Part shown: in pieces, positions 12,170-23,879 of the stretch
How the letters are laid out: every line of letters starts with the position of its first letter
Position numbering within the stretch: position 1 is the first letter of the stretch
Assembly (NCBI GenBank): GCA_028023455.1
Contig: JAQFVV010000043.1
Coordinates: 1,797,483 to 1,861,482 of the forward strand
DNA length: 64,000 nt
Reading direction: 5' to 3'
From: Epiperipatus broadwayi
Taxonomy: Eukaryota; Onychophora; Udeonychophora; Euonychophora; Peripatidae
Program-made: the position numbers and the translations under genes
Notes under the pieces: generated by a model
Told to the model about the DNA's origin: nothing
The model's input: the letters and a program-made list of their open reading frames with translations, nothing else
The model's database searches: none

Positions 12170-12256
12170 CAAAATCGTGATTTCCATAGACAGCACAGTT
12201 AATACCAAGAGCATTTAACACAGGGATCATCTGCTGGCCTTTGGTGAAAGTACTAA
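12170..12256 (-). CDS. 5'-nucleotidase/metallophosphoesterase-family protein, exon encoding the GNHD motif
   Basis: This 87-nt exon lies upstream, in transcript order, of exon 3041-3180, across an intron of about 9 kb. Acceptor CTAG precedes 12256 and donor GTGAGT follows 12170. It starts with two bases of a split codon, then encodes STFTKGQQMIPVLNALG followed by INCAVYGNHDF, and ends with G of the next aspartate codon. STFTKG and GNHDF are hallmark segments of the N-terminal metallophosphoesterase domain of 5'-nucleotidases; Asn and His of GNHD are metal or phosphate ligands in the family. Upstream exons with the first metal-binding motif (DVYN-type) and the SGD motif were looked for towards higher coordinates but not recognised. 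A shorter exon starting at 12252 via an alternative AG would break the expected phase. Confidence 0.87.
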
Positions 12257-12260
12257 CTAG

Positions 12261-13280
12261 AAAAAAAAATCAAGATGTAAAATTAAACAAATATTATATA
12301 TAGATATATTAATAACTTTTATAATATGTCAGTGGAGAATCTAATCAATAAAATTGTTAATATTGTAGAAAAAACAGTCAATGTTAAAAAAAAAAAAAAA
12401 ATTAAACAAATTATTTAAATTTTGTATACTTACTAGATTACTTTATCAAATAGGTTTGGAGAATTATAGTCTCCCAAAATTGCTTTAATTAAATATATAT
12501 AAAAAGTAAAAAGCTGTACTTCAAGACAAGAATACAAGTATGTTTTTATTTGCTTCAGATAGATGATTTCCTAGATAATCTCAACGTATTTTCTAGTAGT
12601 CATTTTTAATTAGAAAGTCTCTAATAAACTGGTACTTTAAAACATAAAAAACAAAACAAAAAGATTCTACATTTTTTATTAATTTAATTTTTAAACGCAT
12701 GTTTATAATTTAAAATTAAACCTTAAAAATAAACAAATAAATGCTTAGAGATATATCAAAGCATATCTATATGACAATGAGAAAAATATAATGATAGTAA
12801 TAGATGGGCATAACAATAAAACTGAAGAAAGAAGAAGAAAATAGAAAGAACTCTATTCTTCCTTTACATAAAATATCCATACAATATAGATTCAATGCAG
12901 TTTATCAAAAACGTTTCTGTGACAAAGTCAATGACCATTCATATTTAAACGACTTTAAAAATAAACAACTGTTTGACAGGGCAAATGATATTTAAATACC
13001 ATAGTGACAAATTGAATTAAATTCCAGTAACCTTACCTCAAGTCCTTCACTCTAGCATTACATAAAACATTCAGAAAATTTTTTAAATCAATAAAGAGCA
13101 TACTCAAACTTAACTTTAAATAAGCAACATTTATTAATAAAATAATCAGAACTTAATAATGGACACAGAGTACTAACATAACTTAAGCATAAGGACTTCA
13201 TAGGAATTTGTGCTGGAATTCAATTATAAATTCAGCTTTATAAATTCAGCCCCTGAATGATTAAATGTAAATAACACAGA
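12261..13280. other. AT-rich DNA, no feature recognised
   Basis: This lies upstream of the GNHD exon on the minus strand and is therefore probably intron. No exon matching the expected N-terminal phosphoesterase motifs was found. Confidence 0.4.
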
Positions 13281-14130
13281 CATACTTATAATGATGCTAG
13301 GAAGGTTAACATTGAGGAGGGTGTAAGACAGGGTGACTCCATATCTCTAAAATTTTTTACAATCGGTGCTTAAAGTATTTTGTGGATTAAAATGGAAAGC
13401 TAAAGGAGTAAAAGTAAATGGAGATTTAGATTTTGCAAATGATATACAGTAATTGTTTTTGAAAATAATACATGGGCTTCAGGAAATGTCACAAGACTAA
13501 TATTCAATGGATTTTCTTAAAAGATGAAAATAAAGATGGATTATAATGAGTTAGAAGAAGTTAACAACTACAAATACCTTGGTTAGATTATTACTATAGA
13601 TGGAAACCTTATGGATGAAATTAATCATAGAATTAAATTTGGTTGGAGTGCTTTTGGTAAAAATAACTTAATATTAAAAGGAAATATGCCTATGTGTTTG
13701 AAAAGAAAGGTTTTCAATAAATGTGTTTTACCAGTTCTTACTTATGGATCTGACACTTGGTTACTTAATAGAAGAGCAATACAGAGACTTCAGATCACCC
13801 AAAGAAGGATGGAGAGATGCATGTTAGATGTAACAAGATCAAAAACCTAATACATGGGTAAGAGAACAGACAGGTGTTACTGATATTGTTGAAAGAATTA
13901 AAAGACTGAAGTGGAGTTGGACTGGACATTTTTCTAGAAGAGAAGATAATAGATGGGCAATTGAAATCTTAAACTGAATTCCAAGAGATTGTAAAAGACC
14001 AGAAAGAAATCACATGTGAGATGAATGAATGAAATGTGCAGCGGTGATGTGTAGAAGAGAGGCTATAGATCTGAGAATTGAGACCTTCATCCTGCAGTAC
14101 ATGATAATGATTGAGATGATGATAGTAAAT
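13281..14130 (+). pseudogene. RTE-type LINE fragment (late palm, thumb and C-terminus)
   Basis: Blocks run in order: RKVNIEEGVRQGDS at about 13300, a decayed DLDFANDI catalytic region at about 13425, NNYKYLG at about 13565, then a clean stretch 13611-13850 with NHRIKFGWSAFGKNNLILK, MCLKRKVFNKCVLPVLTYGS and RMERCMLDVTR. These are typical of the RTE/BovB C-terminal part. The following block (GVTDIVERIKRLKWSWTGH) is in another frame, so there is a frameshift near 13850. The 3' end has the ATGATAATGATTGAGATGAT type tail. Stops and frameshifts make it a dead copy. Confidence 0.85.
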
Positions 14131-14159
14131 GATTAATTTAATAAAAAACTATTTATTGA

Positions 14160-14415
14160 TGAATTAAGAAATTCTCTTCTTCTTCACTTCCCCCTTTTCT
14201 ATCTCTTCCTTTTACATTTTTTTGTCATCTCCTTTCTTATTCTTCCCTTCCTCCCCTTTTATTGTTCTTTGTCTTCTTTTCCACCTCCTTTTTTCTTGTT
14301 GTTTATCTTCTTCTTCTTCACCCCTATTCTTTTTCTCCCTTCTTCATTCTCTCTTTCTCCTCCATTCCTCTTCTTTTTCTCCATTTTTCATTCTCTCGCC
14401 TTCTTTTACTTCTTA
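14160..14415 (+). repeat. Low-complexity CT-rich tract
   Basis: Pyrimidine-rich strand dominated by TTCTTC and CTCC words. The apparent open frames rich in S, F, P and L are compositional and not genes. Confidence 0.8.
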
Positions 14416-14855
14416 TTATTATGCATATACTTTCAAAATAATAATAATAAAATCATACATAATTAGAGAGAAGATAATAAAAGTAAATGACAAAATTCAG
14501 TACTTCTTTTTTTTTTAATATTTAAGTTGATACAAAAATTCAAACCTCATTTTCTAGAACTTCATTTTTCATCATATATTGCTAGGTATTTATTCACTCC
14601 CTTATTTCTTATTTGATATAACATTGGTTATTACTTTATAAATTCAATTCACAATTTACATTCAAAAATCTCATACCTACCGTCTTGGAACAATACAAAG
14701 CTGCTTTTTTATTCTCATGCAGACATATTAAAGACTATCATACAAAGATAAAAAAAAAAACTATATGTGAATAACCCTATTTTATTAAATATTTTAATAT
14801 CAAATTGTTTGCATGTTCATTATTCAATAATTAAAAGATTTTAAGGCAATAAACA

Positions 14856-15516
14856 TCACATGATCACCATTTCTTATGCTTGCTTATAACTTATTAAAAC
14901 AGGCAAAACTCACTATATGTATTGCCACACACAGCAAGCTAAAGTAATCAATGGATACCAGAAGGCAGACTAGTTTCTGGTTTGTGGCCTTCATCAGTGA
15001 GGAGCCTTGGATCTGAGAGCACGGCACCTAGATCTTAGGATCTAATGCAACACTCCAGCAGCCACCTATATTTCATTTAAATGGAAATTTAAATGATGAT
15101 CATGTGATGTTTATTGGCTTAAAACCAATTCCGCCTAATAGGATAGTGGTGGCTAAGGTTATTAAAGAACCAAAGGCACCAAAATGTATGGATACTGAAC
15201 AGAGTTCAGACCTATATGATTATATAAGCTAATGAGCTTGGATTGAAAATATTGTTTTCAATTTAAGACTCATATTTTTATAGTTACTGAAGATAAAGGT
15301 GGCTGCTGAAGGGTTGCATTAGATCCTAAGATCTAGGTGCAGTGCTCTCAGATCCAAGGCTCCTCACTGACGAAGTCCACAAGCCAGAAACAAGTCTGGG
15401 GATATTGGATGAGTAGGCACTAGATAGGGATTTTATGCACAACCCTTCTGGCATCCATTGATTACTTTAGCTTGCTGTATGTGGCAATACATATAGTGAG
15501 TTTGGGCCTGTTTTAA
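14856..15516. repeat. Family A foldback element, long copy
   Basis: Inverted arms with the variant terminus CACTATATGTATTGCC at both ends (about 14910 and 15480). Inside, inverted blocks carry the hammerhead-like core: the minus-strand copy at about 14969-15002 lost its 3' stem I strand, while the plus copy at 15361-15402 has CTGACGA, GAAAC, AAGTC and stem I TCCTCA/TGGGGA. Its near twin with the same terminus variant is at 36376-36870. Confidence 0.75.
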
Positions 15517-15774
15517 TTAAAAAGATTCACAGCCAAATGGTTCTAAAAATACACAGCCCTTCTCCTAATTGTATGCTAAATAACTTGGAACTATATTCAT
15601 CTGATCCATAAGATATAAAATGATTTAAAAATAGCTATTTTTTGTTTGCATGAAAGCAAAAACAGAAACTAAAAAATGTTTAAAGATATTTTATGTCACA
15701 CTGAATTTTAAGATACTAACAATATAGATGATAAAAAATAGGTCCTTATATTTAATAAATATCTACGCTTAAGA

Positions 15775-15865
15775 GGTATCCATTATAACTGTTGTAAACA
15801 TGCTTGGTTTGATAGAGTATCAGATTCTGAAATATAAGGTCCTCTGATCGACTCTAATTCTGGCA
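15775..15865 (+). repeat. Degenerate tRNA-like (SINE head) fragment
   Basis: The stretch TTGATAGAGTATCAGATTCT followed by AAGGTCCTCTGATCGACTCT has the order of a D-arm, anticodon arm and T-arm of a tRNA-derived SINE. It is diverged and no tail family was recognised. Confidence 0.3.
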
Positions 15866-15989
15866 TTTTTGGCCTTCAAATTTCTTAACTCCAGAGTAAT
15901 AAAATCATTCGATTATTTGCTTACTGCTGATAAAGTTTGGTATAAATTTTAAATGACAAAAAATGAACTTTTAAATTAACAAATTGATT

Positions 15990-16335
15990 TAACATTATGT
16001 ATGGAGAGATGCATGTTGGGAGTAACAAGAAGAGATCAAAAACGCAATATATGGGTAAGAAAACAACAGGTGTTACTGACCTCATTGAAAAAATTAAAAG
16101 ACTGAAGTGGAGTTGGGCTGGACATATTGCTAAAAGAGATGATAATAGATGGACAATTGAAATCTTAAACTGGATTCCAAGAGATTGTAAAAGACCCAGA
16201 AAGAGACCACATGTGAGATGGATGAAATAAAAAAGTGTGCAGGGCTGATATGGAGAAGAGAAGCTAAAGATCGGAGAAGATGAATTGAACTTGGAGAGAC
16301 CATCCTGCAGTGGATTGATAATGGTTGATGATGAT
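15990..16335 (+). pseudogene. RTE-type LINE fragment, C-terminal end with 3' tail
   Basis: An open frame from 15997 to 16230 encodes the RTE C-terminal block: TTGVTDLIEKIKRLKWSWAG, HIAKRDDNRWTIEILNWIPR, KRPRKRPHVRWMK. The 3' end follows as GATTGATAATGGTTGATGAT. It is 5'-truncated and lacks the catalytic domains. It gives the cleanest C-terminus of this family in the window. Confidence 0.85.
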
Positions 16336-16553
16336 CTTTTTTAAAAATAAATAAATAAAGCTTTTATGTATTTGAAGCAGAACGATCGGAAGAGAGGTGG
16401 CTCCAATTCTTTAATTATTGTGAGAAAATGTGAAATATAAAAGATCCGATTTCGGTTTCTCAACAAAAAATAAAATAATTAACAATAAATTATTTTATTT
16501 TAACCAATAAAACATCACATAATCACCAGTCTTAATGCGTACATGAGCTGTTT

Positions 16554-16692
16554 ACACAGAGGCAAAAAGCCAGGATAATCAATGGATGAGTAGATACTAG
16601 ATAGGGATTTTATGCAGAAAGCTTCCTGCATCAAATGATTATTCTGGCTTGCACGGAGTAGCGCTACTGTATGGAGAGTTTTGCCTCTGTGT
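16554..16692. repeat. Family A foldback, short deletion derivative
   Basis: Arms begin CACAGAGGCAAAA and end TTTTGCCTCTGTG, about 139 bp in total. Internal remnants are GATGAGTAGATACTAGATAG and GGATTTTATGC. Confidence 0.7.
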
Positions 16693-16935
16693 ATTTTATT
16701 TTAATTTAACATATTAAAAATATTTTATTATTCTTTAGCGACCAAAGATCCTTAAGAGCAACATCTAAAAATAAATATATAATTTTTTATTACAAAATTC
16801 TGATTCTGTTTGGGTCCCCCTGTGTATATTTTAATATCAGATCACAAACATCATTAAGAAATTCAGCACCATCCTCTGTGAAATAAATATATTAGTCTGT
16901 ATTTTAAAATACCCATCCTCCCAAAATACCTATTT

Positions 16936-18430
16936 GACACTGTGATGTGATGTAATGCACTGTGACCTCCTTATACGGAGTCAGGAATCTCTCAGCAACT
17001 ATGCCCAGAGAAACATGTTAGCCACTTTACCTTCCCTTTCCATTCTCAACCCTAAGTTTTCCCAGAATCTGCTCCATCCCATTTCCACAACATAATCTTT
17101 GTCAACTCCATGACCTTCATATCTAAATCTCTCTAATCTTTTCCCAAACCTAGCATAAAAACCAATAACTCACTTTCTGTATAATCACTTTGTTCATATT
17201 TAATCTTCCATAACTTCATTATTTGTACCCTTTCTGCTTCCAATCATTTACATTGAAGTAACAGATGCCTAATATTTTCTATGCCTTCCTTCACAACTTT
17301 CAGACTAAATCACCCATATTTTTCCATTTACATGTATATTCCCTTGTTGCTAAAGATCCCATTCGAGCCTCAAACAATAAACTACTTTCCATTTACTTCT
17401 ATATATATTTAAACTTATTTTACTCTCCATACTAGTTCACCATCTCTCCAACTCCCTATTCTTTATTAATGCATCTACTCTTCTATCCCATTCCTTACCA
17501 CTATAACACTCAACAATCATCCTAACACAATCATCTCACTTTTTGTACAAATATACTGACATAAATTCTTTATCCAAATCTTCTGCATACCGCATTACCT
17601 TTCTCACCCATCTTGTTGCCTGCCCTTTACTTGTAACCCAATTAAATACTACTTTGGCTATTCTTTTATTATCCATAAACTGCAATCTTGAACATTTTCA
17701 ATTTGCGTTTTGCATCCCTCATATAAAAACTTGACCATCCCATTTCTCCTTTTGAATTGCCTCCTTTGCTGTCCACACCTCTGCATCTAATGCATGTCTT
17801 CCTACTTCCCTTTGTACTTTTTCTAAGTAATCTAATACCCCTTTACTAACACATAGTGCATCATTGCCGAATGTTAACCTTTCTACTTCCCCCCCCCTCC
17901 ATACAACTCTACCTAAACCTATTTTTTTTTTATGAAAAAACTGTTAATTTTTTTTTCTCTCCCCTTTTTTTTTTTTCTTCTTTTTTTTATTTTTTTTTCC
18001 CTTCCTCCTAAAAAAATTTTTTTTATTCTCAAACCACTATTCCCAAAAAAAAATATAACCATCCCCCATTACCCTAAAATCCCCCAAAAAAAAACTTTGT
18101 CTTCTCTTTCTCCAGTATTCACCATCATTATATTTGATTTTTCTTCACTAAATTTAATCCCCATAACTTTACCCACCCTTGTACATATCCTCAGCATAAC
18201 TTTCATATCTTCTCTTCTTTCTGCACACAAAAAGACATCATCTGCAAAAAAAGACCCGACAATGTATATACTCCCTTGCCACCTATTAACGGTATCTCTT
18301 ATTCCTTTTCCTAGTCTTTCTATTGCTCTCTCCATTTCATTCAAATACAACAAAAACAAAATAGGTGTCATAGGGCATCCTTGCCTTAGTCCCATCCCAT
18401 TTTTAACTTTAACTGATTCTATATCCCCTA
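16936..18430 (-). pseudogene. Non-LTR retrotransposon fragment, RT palm to 3' end
   Basis: The minus-strand frame 18069-18395 contains GLRQGCPMTPILFLLYLNEM and, further on, FFADDVFLCAERREDMK: RT motif 4 (the QGCP/S..LF turn) and the catalytic xADD box. Decayed coding continues to about 17100 (stretches such as VRKVMRYAEDLDKEF and MGWSRFWENLGLRM). It then enters the 3' end shared with copies at 9966 and 26695. Domains before the palm are missing. The tract 17930-18110 near the middle is low-complexity. The clade was not assigned. Confidence 0.75.
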
Positions 18431-18444
18431 ATTGATATGTATAG

Positions 18445-19060
18445 TAATTATTAGATAGATCTTAAATATTGAAACATGAACTAATTCAAACAAAGAGTGT
18501 GAATTCAAATAAGCAAACGATCTTAAAAACATGTTTACTATACTTATACAAAGACAGGTTAAACATTAATCATTTTAATCTTTGAAACACCTAACACAGA
18601 TGTATACAAAAATAATTTCAGTGCATAAATGCTATACTGAAATAAATATCCAAATATCAAATTACAACCGTAATTAAGAAATCGGCACCGGTCTCTGCGA
18701 AATACATATTTAATATATTAGAATCCATATTTCAAAATCTAGTAGCGTAAAGTTTCAAAGAGGTACTTTTCTGGGCTGGGTACTTTGAAATATATTTATT
18801 TCACAGAGGGTGGTGCTAAATTTCTTAACGATGATGGTTGTAATTTGATACTTGGATATTTATTTCGATATAGCGTTCATGCAATGGAATTATTTGCGTA
18901 TATATCTGTGTTAAGTGTTTCATATATTAAAATGATTAATGTTTAGCGGGTCTTTGCATAAGTATAATAAACACGTTTGTTTAGTAGCAATTTAAGGTCG
19001 TTTCTTATTTGAATTTCACGCTCGTTTGAATTAGATCGTGTTTCAGTATTTAAGATCCAA
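18445..19060. repeat. Large palindrome (family D inverted dimer)
   Basis: Arms at about 18445-18765 and 18770-19060 are inverted copies, for example AAACATTAATCATTTTAAT against ATTAAAATGATTAATGTTT, with several percent divergence. Partial single copies with the same TTTATTTCACAGAGGG segment are at 16830-16925 and 19190-19330, so this is a dispersed family. Confidence 0.75.
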
Positions 19061-19189
19061 TAGCGTAGTTTCAAAGAGGTATACTTTTTTTTTTTATTAT
19101 AATAAATTTATTAAACAAATTATCATGAAAATATAAAATAATTCAAAATGTAGATGAAATTTTTTACAAACATGATAATGGAGAGTACA

Positions 19190-19330
19190 TGATGTGTTAG
19201 AAGGCATAGACTCTAATATATTTATTTCACAGAGGGCAGAGTGAATTTTTTAACGATGTTTGCGATTTGATATTTGTATATTTATTTCAGTATAGTATTT
19301 ATACACTGGAATTATTTTCATATATATATA
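19190..19330 (+). repeat. Family D fragment
   Basis: It shares ATATATTTATTTCACAGAGG, a block with TTAACGATG, and a TATTTATTT block with the right arm of the 18445-19060 palindrome. Confidence 0.55.
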
Positions 19331-19527
19331 CAGCTATAAATTTTACAGCAGGAATTTGAAGCAAAATTTGTGGAAGAATACATAAAAATACTCTATAAAG
19401 ACACAAATTTCAAATTTGAAAATCTATCGAAAGTGAAAAATGATCACAGTTAACAACAGTAACAAAAAAAAAAAATTGCAGAGATCTACAATTCCCAATC
19501 TTTATGCATGAATACCATATAATCAAA

Positions 19528-19652
19528 ATTATTCCAAATTCACAACTCAACCAGATTAACCAAATAATAATAATAACGATAATGATGATAATAATAATAA
19601 AAACAACAATTCTGGTTGAGTTGTGAATTTGGAGTAATTTTGATTATTTATT
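19528..19652. repeat. Hairpin with about 35-bp arms around an (AAT/GAT)n loop
   Basis: AATCAAAATTATTCCAAATT followed by CACAACTCAACCAGA on the left pairs with the inverse on the right with about two mismatches. The loop is a degenerate trinucleotide repeat. Confidence 0.75.
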
Positions 19653-19659
19653 GACTAGT

Positions 19660-21365
19660 TTAGTTTTATCCTTTTAATGTATATTATTTTAAAAATTATT
19701 TGTTTTGATTTTATTTTGCTTTATATACTATATATTTGTTCTTTTTTAAAATATATATCAATACAAAACTCAGAATATAATAAATCAGATTTCATAGTAA
19801 ATGCCACCATAGACACTGACTTACTTTCAAAATTAAAACTTTATTTTCATCTTAGAGTAGATACAAGAGAAATCAATGATAGCATAAAATGATGTCAATA
19901 AGAAAGTTTCAATGTATACATATAAAGGTGGTATGCAATCCATGTATGTAGAAAAATCAAAAGTTGTATTAAATCAATAATATAGTCTCAAGAGCTGCAT
20001 AAGAAAATTATGATAGGCAAATTAATGCAAATATAAAAGAAACATAAATAAATAAATATAAATAAAATCAAAGATTACACTAATGCCTTAAGGCAGTGCA
20101 TCATATGCATAATTAGCTAGGAATATAAAGTAAGTCAAACCTATATATAAGGTTTAGAAATTCCATTGATTAATGACTATCTTGGCCCAAAGAGTAACGA
20201 GGACTATAACAATATTTACAAGTTGATATAGGTAAATTAATTACACAGTATGGAACTAATGCAAAGTTTATGTATTAAATATATAGGATGTATGAAAGAT
20301 CTACATAGTTAAAGTTTAGATTATTCGTAGGTGAAAGATGGGATATATTATTTATTCAGTGGATGGGAGAAAGTTCAAGTTTTAGGCCTAAGAAATGCAT
20401 GCATTAAGTCTCTAGTCTCATCTGGCTCCAGGTTGGTCAATTAGCCAAGGCTGACAAGTTCGTTTATCCTCATCTTTTATCTTGTAGAGAGATTTGAAAA
20501 CTTGACTAGTTAATATGTATACACATATTTTACAAATATATTTATACATACACACTGATACTGAATATTATAAAATTCGCATTTCTCAGAAGAGTATTAG
20601 CACAGGTTTTATTTTTTACACACATACACACACATATATATGGCGATGACATATCTATTGGAGAATCTTTAGCAATATTTTAAATATAGCAAAAAATAAT
20701 TTTTAAAATAAAAGTTTAAAAAATTACATGTTAATAATTTAATGTATGTTATTTTTTTAAATTTATAACATGGTAGATTATACACAGAATTTATTTTTTC
20801 AAGTTTTTTAAATATTAGGAGGAGCTCTAAGGAAATCATTTGAACAGTCAAAATCGGCAACTATTTTGCAATTGTGACGATATAAAAAGTGTTTTCATTA
20901 TTTTTATTAGTTTTTCAAGTATTCTTTTTTAAAAAATCCTGCGTGAAGTACCTTATCAAAGATGTACAGAATTATACAATCATTTATCAATTTATAAATA
21001 TAAAATCTGTTTGGGAATTTTTTTTTTTTTTTAACTAAAGTTTTCTTTGGTTTTGAGGTGACTTTATAAAATTTATTACAAGACTAAAACAATTTTTATG
21101 AATTAAAAAAAAAAAGACAATATGATAATAAATTTAAAATTATTCGTTATACAAATCACTGTAAAATTATCATATCATTTAAGACAAAGTACCATAACAA
21201 TAATTTATACAGTTCATTGCATCCCGAAAGCTTCAGGATATATATTATGTCAATCCTGGGATTGATTCACTATAAATCCTATGAATTCTTAAATAATTTT
21301 TAAAATGTTATTTATACAAACAAATTATTGATGTAAATTAACATCCACCCAAATATAAAATTTTG
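19660..21365. other. AT-rich DNA, no feature recognised
   Basis: Short open frames here are compositional (K, N, I, F, Y rich). A CA/TA simple stretch lies near 20620. Confidence 0.4.
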
Positions 21366-21600
21366 AACCCCATGGCGTAATGATTAGCACATTTATCTAG
21401 AATTCGGTACAGACCTCATGGCATAGTGATTATCACTGTGGCCTGCAATGCCCAGACAAGCATCATAATGTAGCACATTTATCTGCAATGGTCAAAGATC
21501 CTCATGTTATAGTGGTTAACACAACATTTTCCTGTAACACCCAAAGGATCTCATTATATATATAGGGATTAGTACATTTTCTTACAATGCATATTACCTG
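21366..21600 (+). repeat. Tandem series of degenerate tRNA-like modules
   Basis: Four successive stretches begin with a D-arm-like block: ATGGCGTAATGATTAGCAC (about 21372), ATGGCATAGTGATTATCAC (about 21418), ATGTTATAGTGGTTAACAC (about 21493) and a weaker TATAGGGATTAGTAC (about 21561). Each is followed by an anticodon-arm-like stretch (for example TGGCCTGCAATGCCC). None forms a complete tRNA. The spacing is 46-75 bp. Confidence 0.5.
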
Positions 21601-22189
21601 GGATTGGAATTTATGCTGGGAAAACCTTATCCCCCCCAGATTTCAATTTTTCTTACAGGTAGTCAGTTGAAAAACAGATCAGGTAGCATTTCAATTACTG
21701 GACAGTAAATGAACACCTTGAAATGATAGATGATAAAAATAGAAAACATCATGCAGTTGACAATTCTGATAAATGGTACTTCTCCATTATTATTCTTACA
21801 AGAGGAAAGAGAAGAGAATATTTGCAGTGGTATATTTAAATGATGTTTTATCCATAGGGTAATCATTTGGAATCTTCAAATTTCACAGTCCAACCCAAAC
21901 TGTGGAATTTACAGTATTTTTTTGCACTTTCTACTAACTTACCCAAGAATAATAAGCAAAATATCTAACACATTATATTATTTTATACACAGGAAAAACT
22001 CTCCATACAGTAGCATCACTCAGTGATGTTTGATGGTTTAATAATATATTGTACCACTTGTTATCTACCGGTTTTGCTTATGCATGTTTTATGTATATAT
22101 ATATGAAAATTCTAAATAAATAATGCAGATTATTAATTACATGAATAAAAAATTAAGCTAAACTTTGTTTATTCAGTATTTTTTTTTCC

Positions 22190-22300
22190 ATATGTCATAG
22201 CATCGGCCGGGGGGCGAACCCACAACCGTCTGCAACCAACTACTTGCTTGCAAGGCAGCTTCGATGACCTCTCGGCTAACAACGTACTTTTTGTGACAGA
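22190..22300 (-). mobile_element. Short tRNA-derived SINE, poly-A tail
   Basis: The minus strand reads a tRNA-like head (GCCGAGAGGTCATCGAAGCT, TTGCAAG anticodon region, GTTGTGGGTTCGCCCCCCGG), then TGCTATGACATATG and an A-run. The same head plus short linker plus A-tail occurs at 34690-34790, 38770-38858 and 39026-39115. Confidence 0.7.
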
Positions 22301-22889
22301 AAAAAAATAGAACAAATTAGAAAGAAGAGATATAATGTAAACAAAGTGATACATTTCACATATCACAAATAAACAGTTTGGATGCACATAAAAATAATTA
22401 AATGATTATGACAATAACAAAAATAAGTCATAAATTATATATATATATAAAAGACTTTTTGTTTAAAATATAGGCTGAAAAATAAAGAACTTTAACCATC
22501 CCTCTATATCCCAATGAAGAAGACATTTTTCGCAAGGTTAAACAATTGCTAATTGGTAAGATCTTTCTTACATATTTTACTTTTATCTAAAAATGGTTAG
22601 ATATTCATTTACCAAAAATAAATGAATAATTAACTGCATTAGCTATGGGCTGGATTTCAGATCATGGAAATAACTAACAACTACAACACAAGTTCCTTCT
22701 ACATTAAAAGATTCTCCATAATACTCATCCCTAACATAATCGCTCAATATATACTGGGTGGGTTTTTTTTTTTTAAAAAAAAAAAGCACGGATGCCTTAA
22801 GACAAATAAAGAGTAAGTATATATAATAATTTTTGTATTTATATTTGGCAGTTTTATATTTTTTTTATGTAATTTTATTTATGGAATAT

Positions 22890-23050
22890 AAAAAGACCTG
22901 GAAAGAGACCACGTGTGAGATAAATGAAAGGAAGTATTCTGGGATGATGTGGAGAAAAGAGGCTAGAGATTGGAGAAGATGGATTAAACTGTAAAAAACT
23001 TTATCCTATAGTGGATCGATAGTGGTTGAAAATGATAATAATGATGGATA
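22890..23050 (+). pseudogene. RTE-type LINE 3' fragment
   Basis: Matches the end of the RTE copies: AAAGACCTGGAAAGAGACC, GATGTGGAGAAAAGAGGCTA, and the terminal GATAGTGGTTGAAAATGATA. It is a 5'-truncated remnant of about 160 bp. Confidence 0.65.
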
Positions 23051-23531
23051 TAATTACAGCATTAAAATATAAGAATTTTATTTTAGCTTCATAATATTAA
23101 TTTGTTGGGTTCTGGCTAAATTCAATGGAAAGATGGTAATTATGCTTTGAGTTAAAAGCTAATCACTTTTTTTAATATATGTATATAGTGATAAAGACTG
23201 CCAACATTCCACTACAAAAGATATAAATAATATGTATAAAGTATACAAAGTAATTTTGCATAAATGTTAATAATAGTCACTAATTTAAAATATCATATGA
23301 AAAAATTAAATACAGTATTTTGATGATATATGCTTAAGAAGACTGAAATGAGTTTTTATAGCAAATTAACTTTTGTAATTTAAAATATGTAACAATTAAT
23401 AAATGAATGAAGCTGCGGAAAGGAATTTGCTAATAACTGAAAGGAGACCTTTTGATCCCTTTTGAAGGCCTTAAAGGAATTGAGCAGGGTAAATTCTTAA
23501 TGTCCACTCCCATATGTTCTTGTCATTGCAG

Positions 23532-23552
23532 CTGTTGTTGTTGTTATTATTA

Positions 23553-23647
<95 letters not shown>
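23532..23647. repeat. (TTA)n / (ATT)n microsatellite
   Basis: About 35 uninterrupted ATT triplets, preceded by a short GTT-rich lead. The isoleucine-run open frame on the minus strand is an artefact of the repeat. Confidence 0.95.
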
Positions 23648-23879
23648 GTGATTATTCATATAGTATATGAACAAGGATAGGCTGCTCACCCAACACATCT
23701 TAGCCAGTGTGGTGAGTTTATTGGCTTTTTATCTCTGAGTTTATGATCAAGAAACACCATGGTCTTTATGATCAAGAAACACCATGGTCTTTCTTCTCAC
23801 TTGCCTGATAAGACAGAATGAATGTGCATACAAATGAAAAAAAAAATTCTATTTGATGATGACTTTTTAATCAGGTACT

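Noticed and set aside
14222-14518. S/F/P/L-rich open frames
   Set aside because: They lie in a pyrimidine-rich low-complexity tract and are compositional.
17932-18435. Plus-strand open frame of 167 codons
   Set aside because: It is antisense to a LINE reverse transcriptase fragment on the minus strand and partly homopolymeric.
23471-23698. Open frame with a long isoleucine run
   Set aside because: It is the translation of the (TTA)n microsatellite and has no gene-like flanks.
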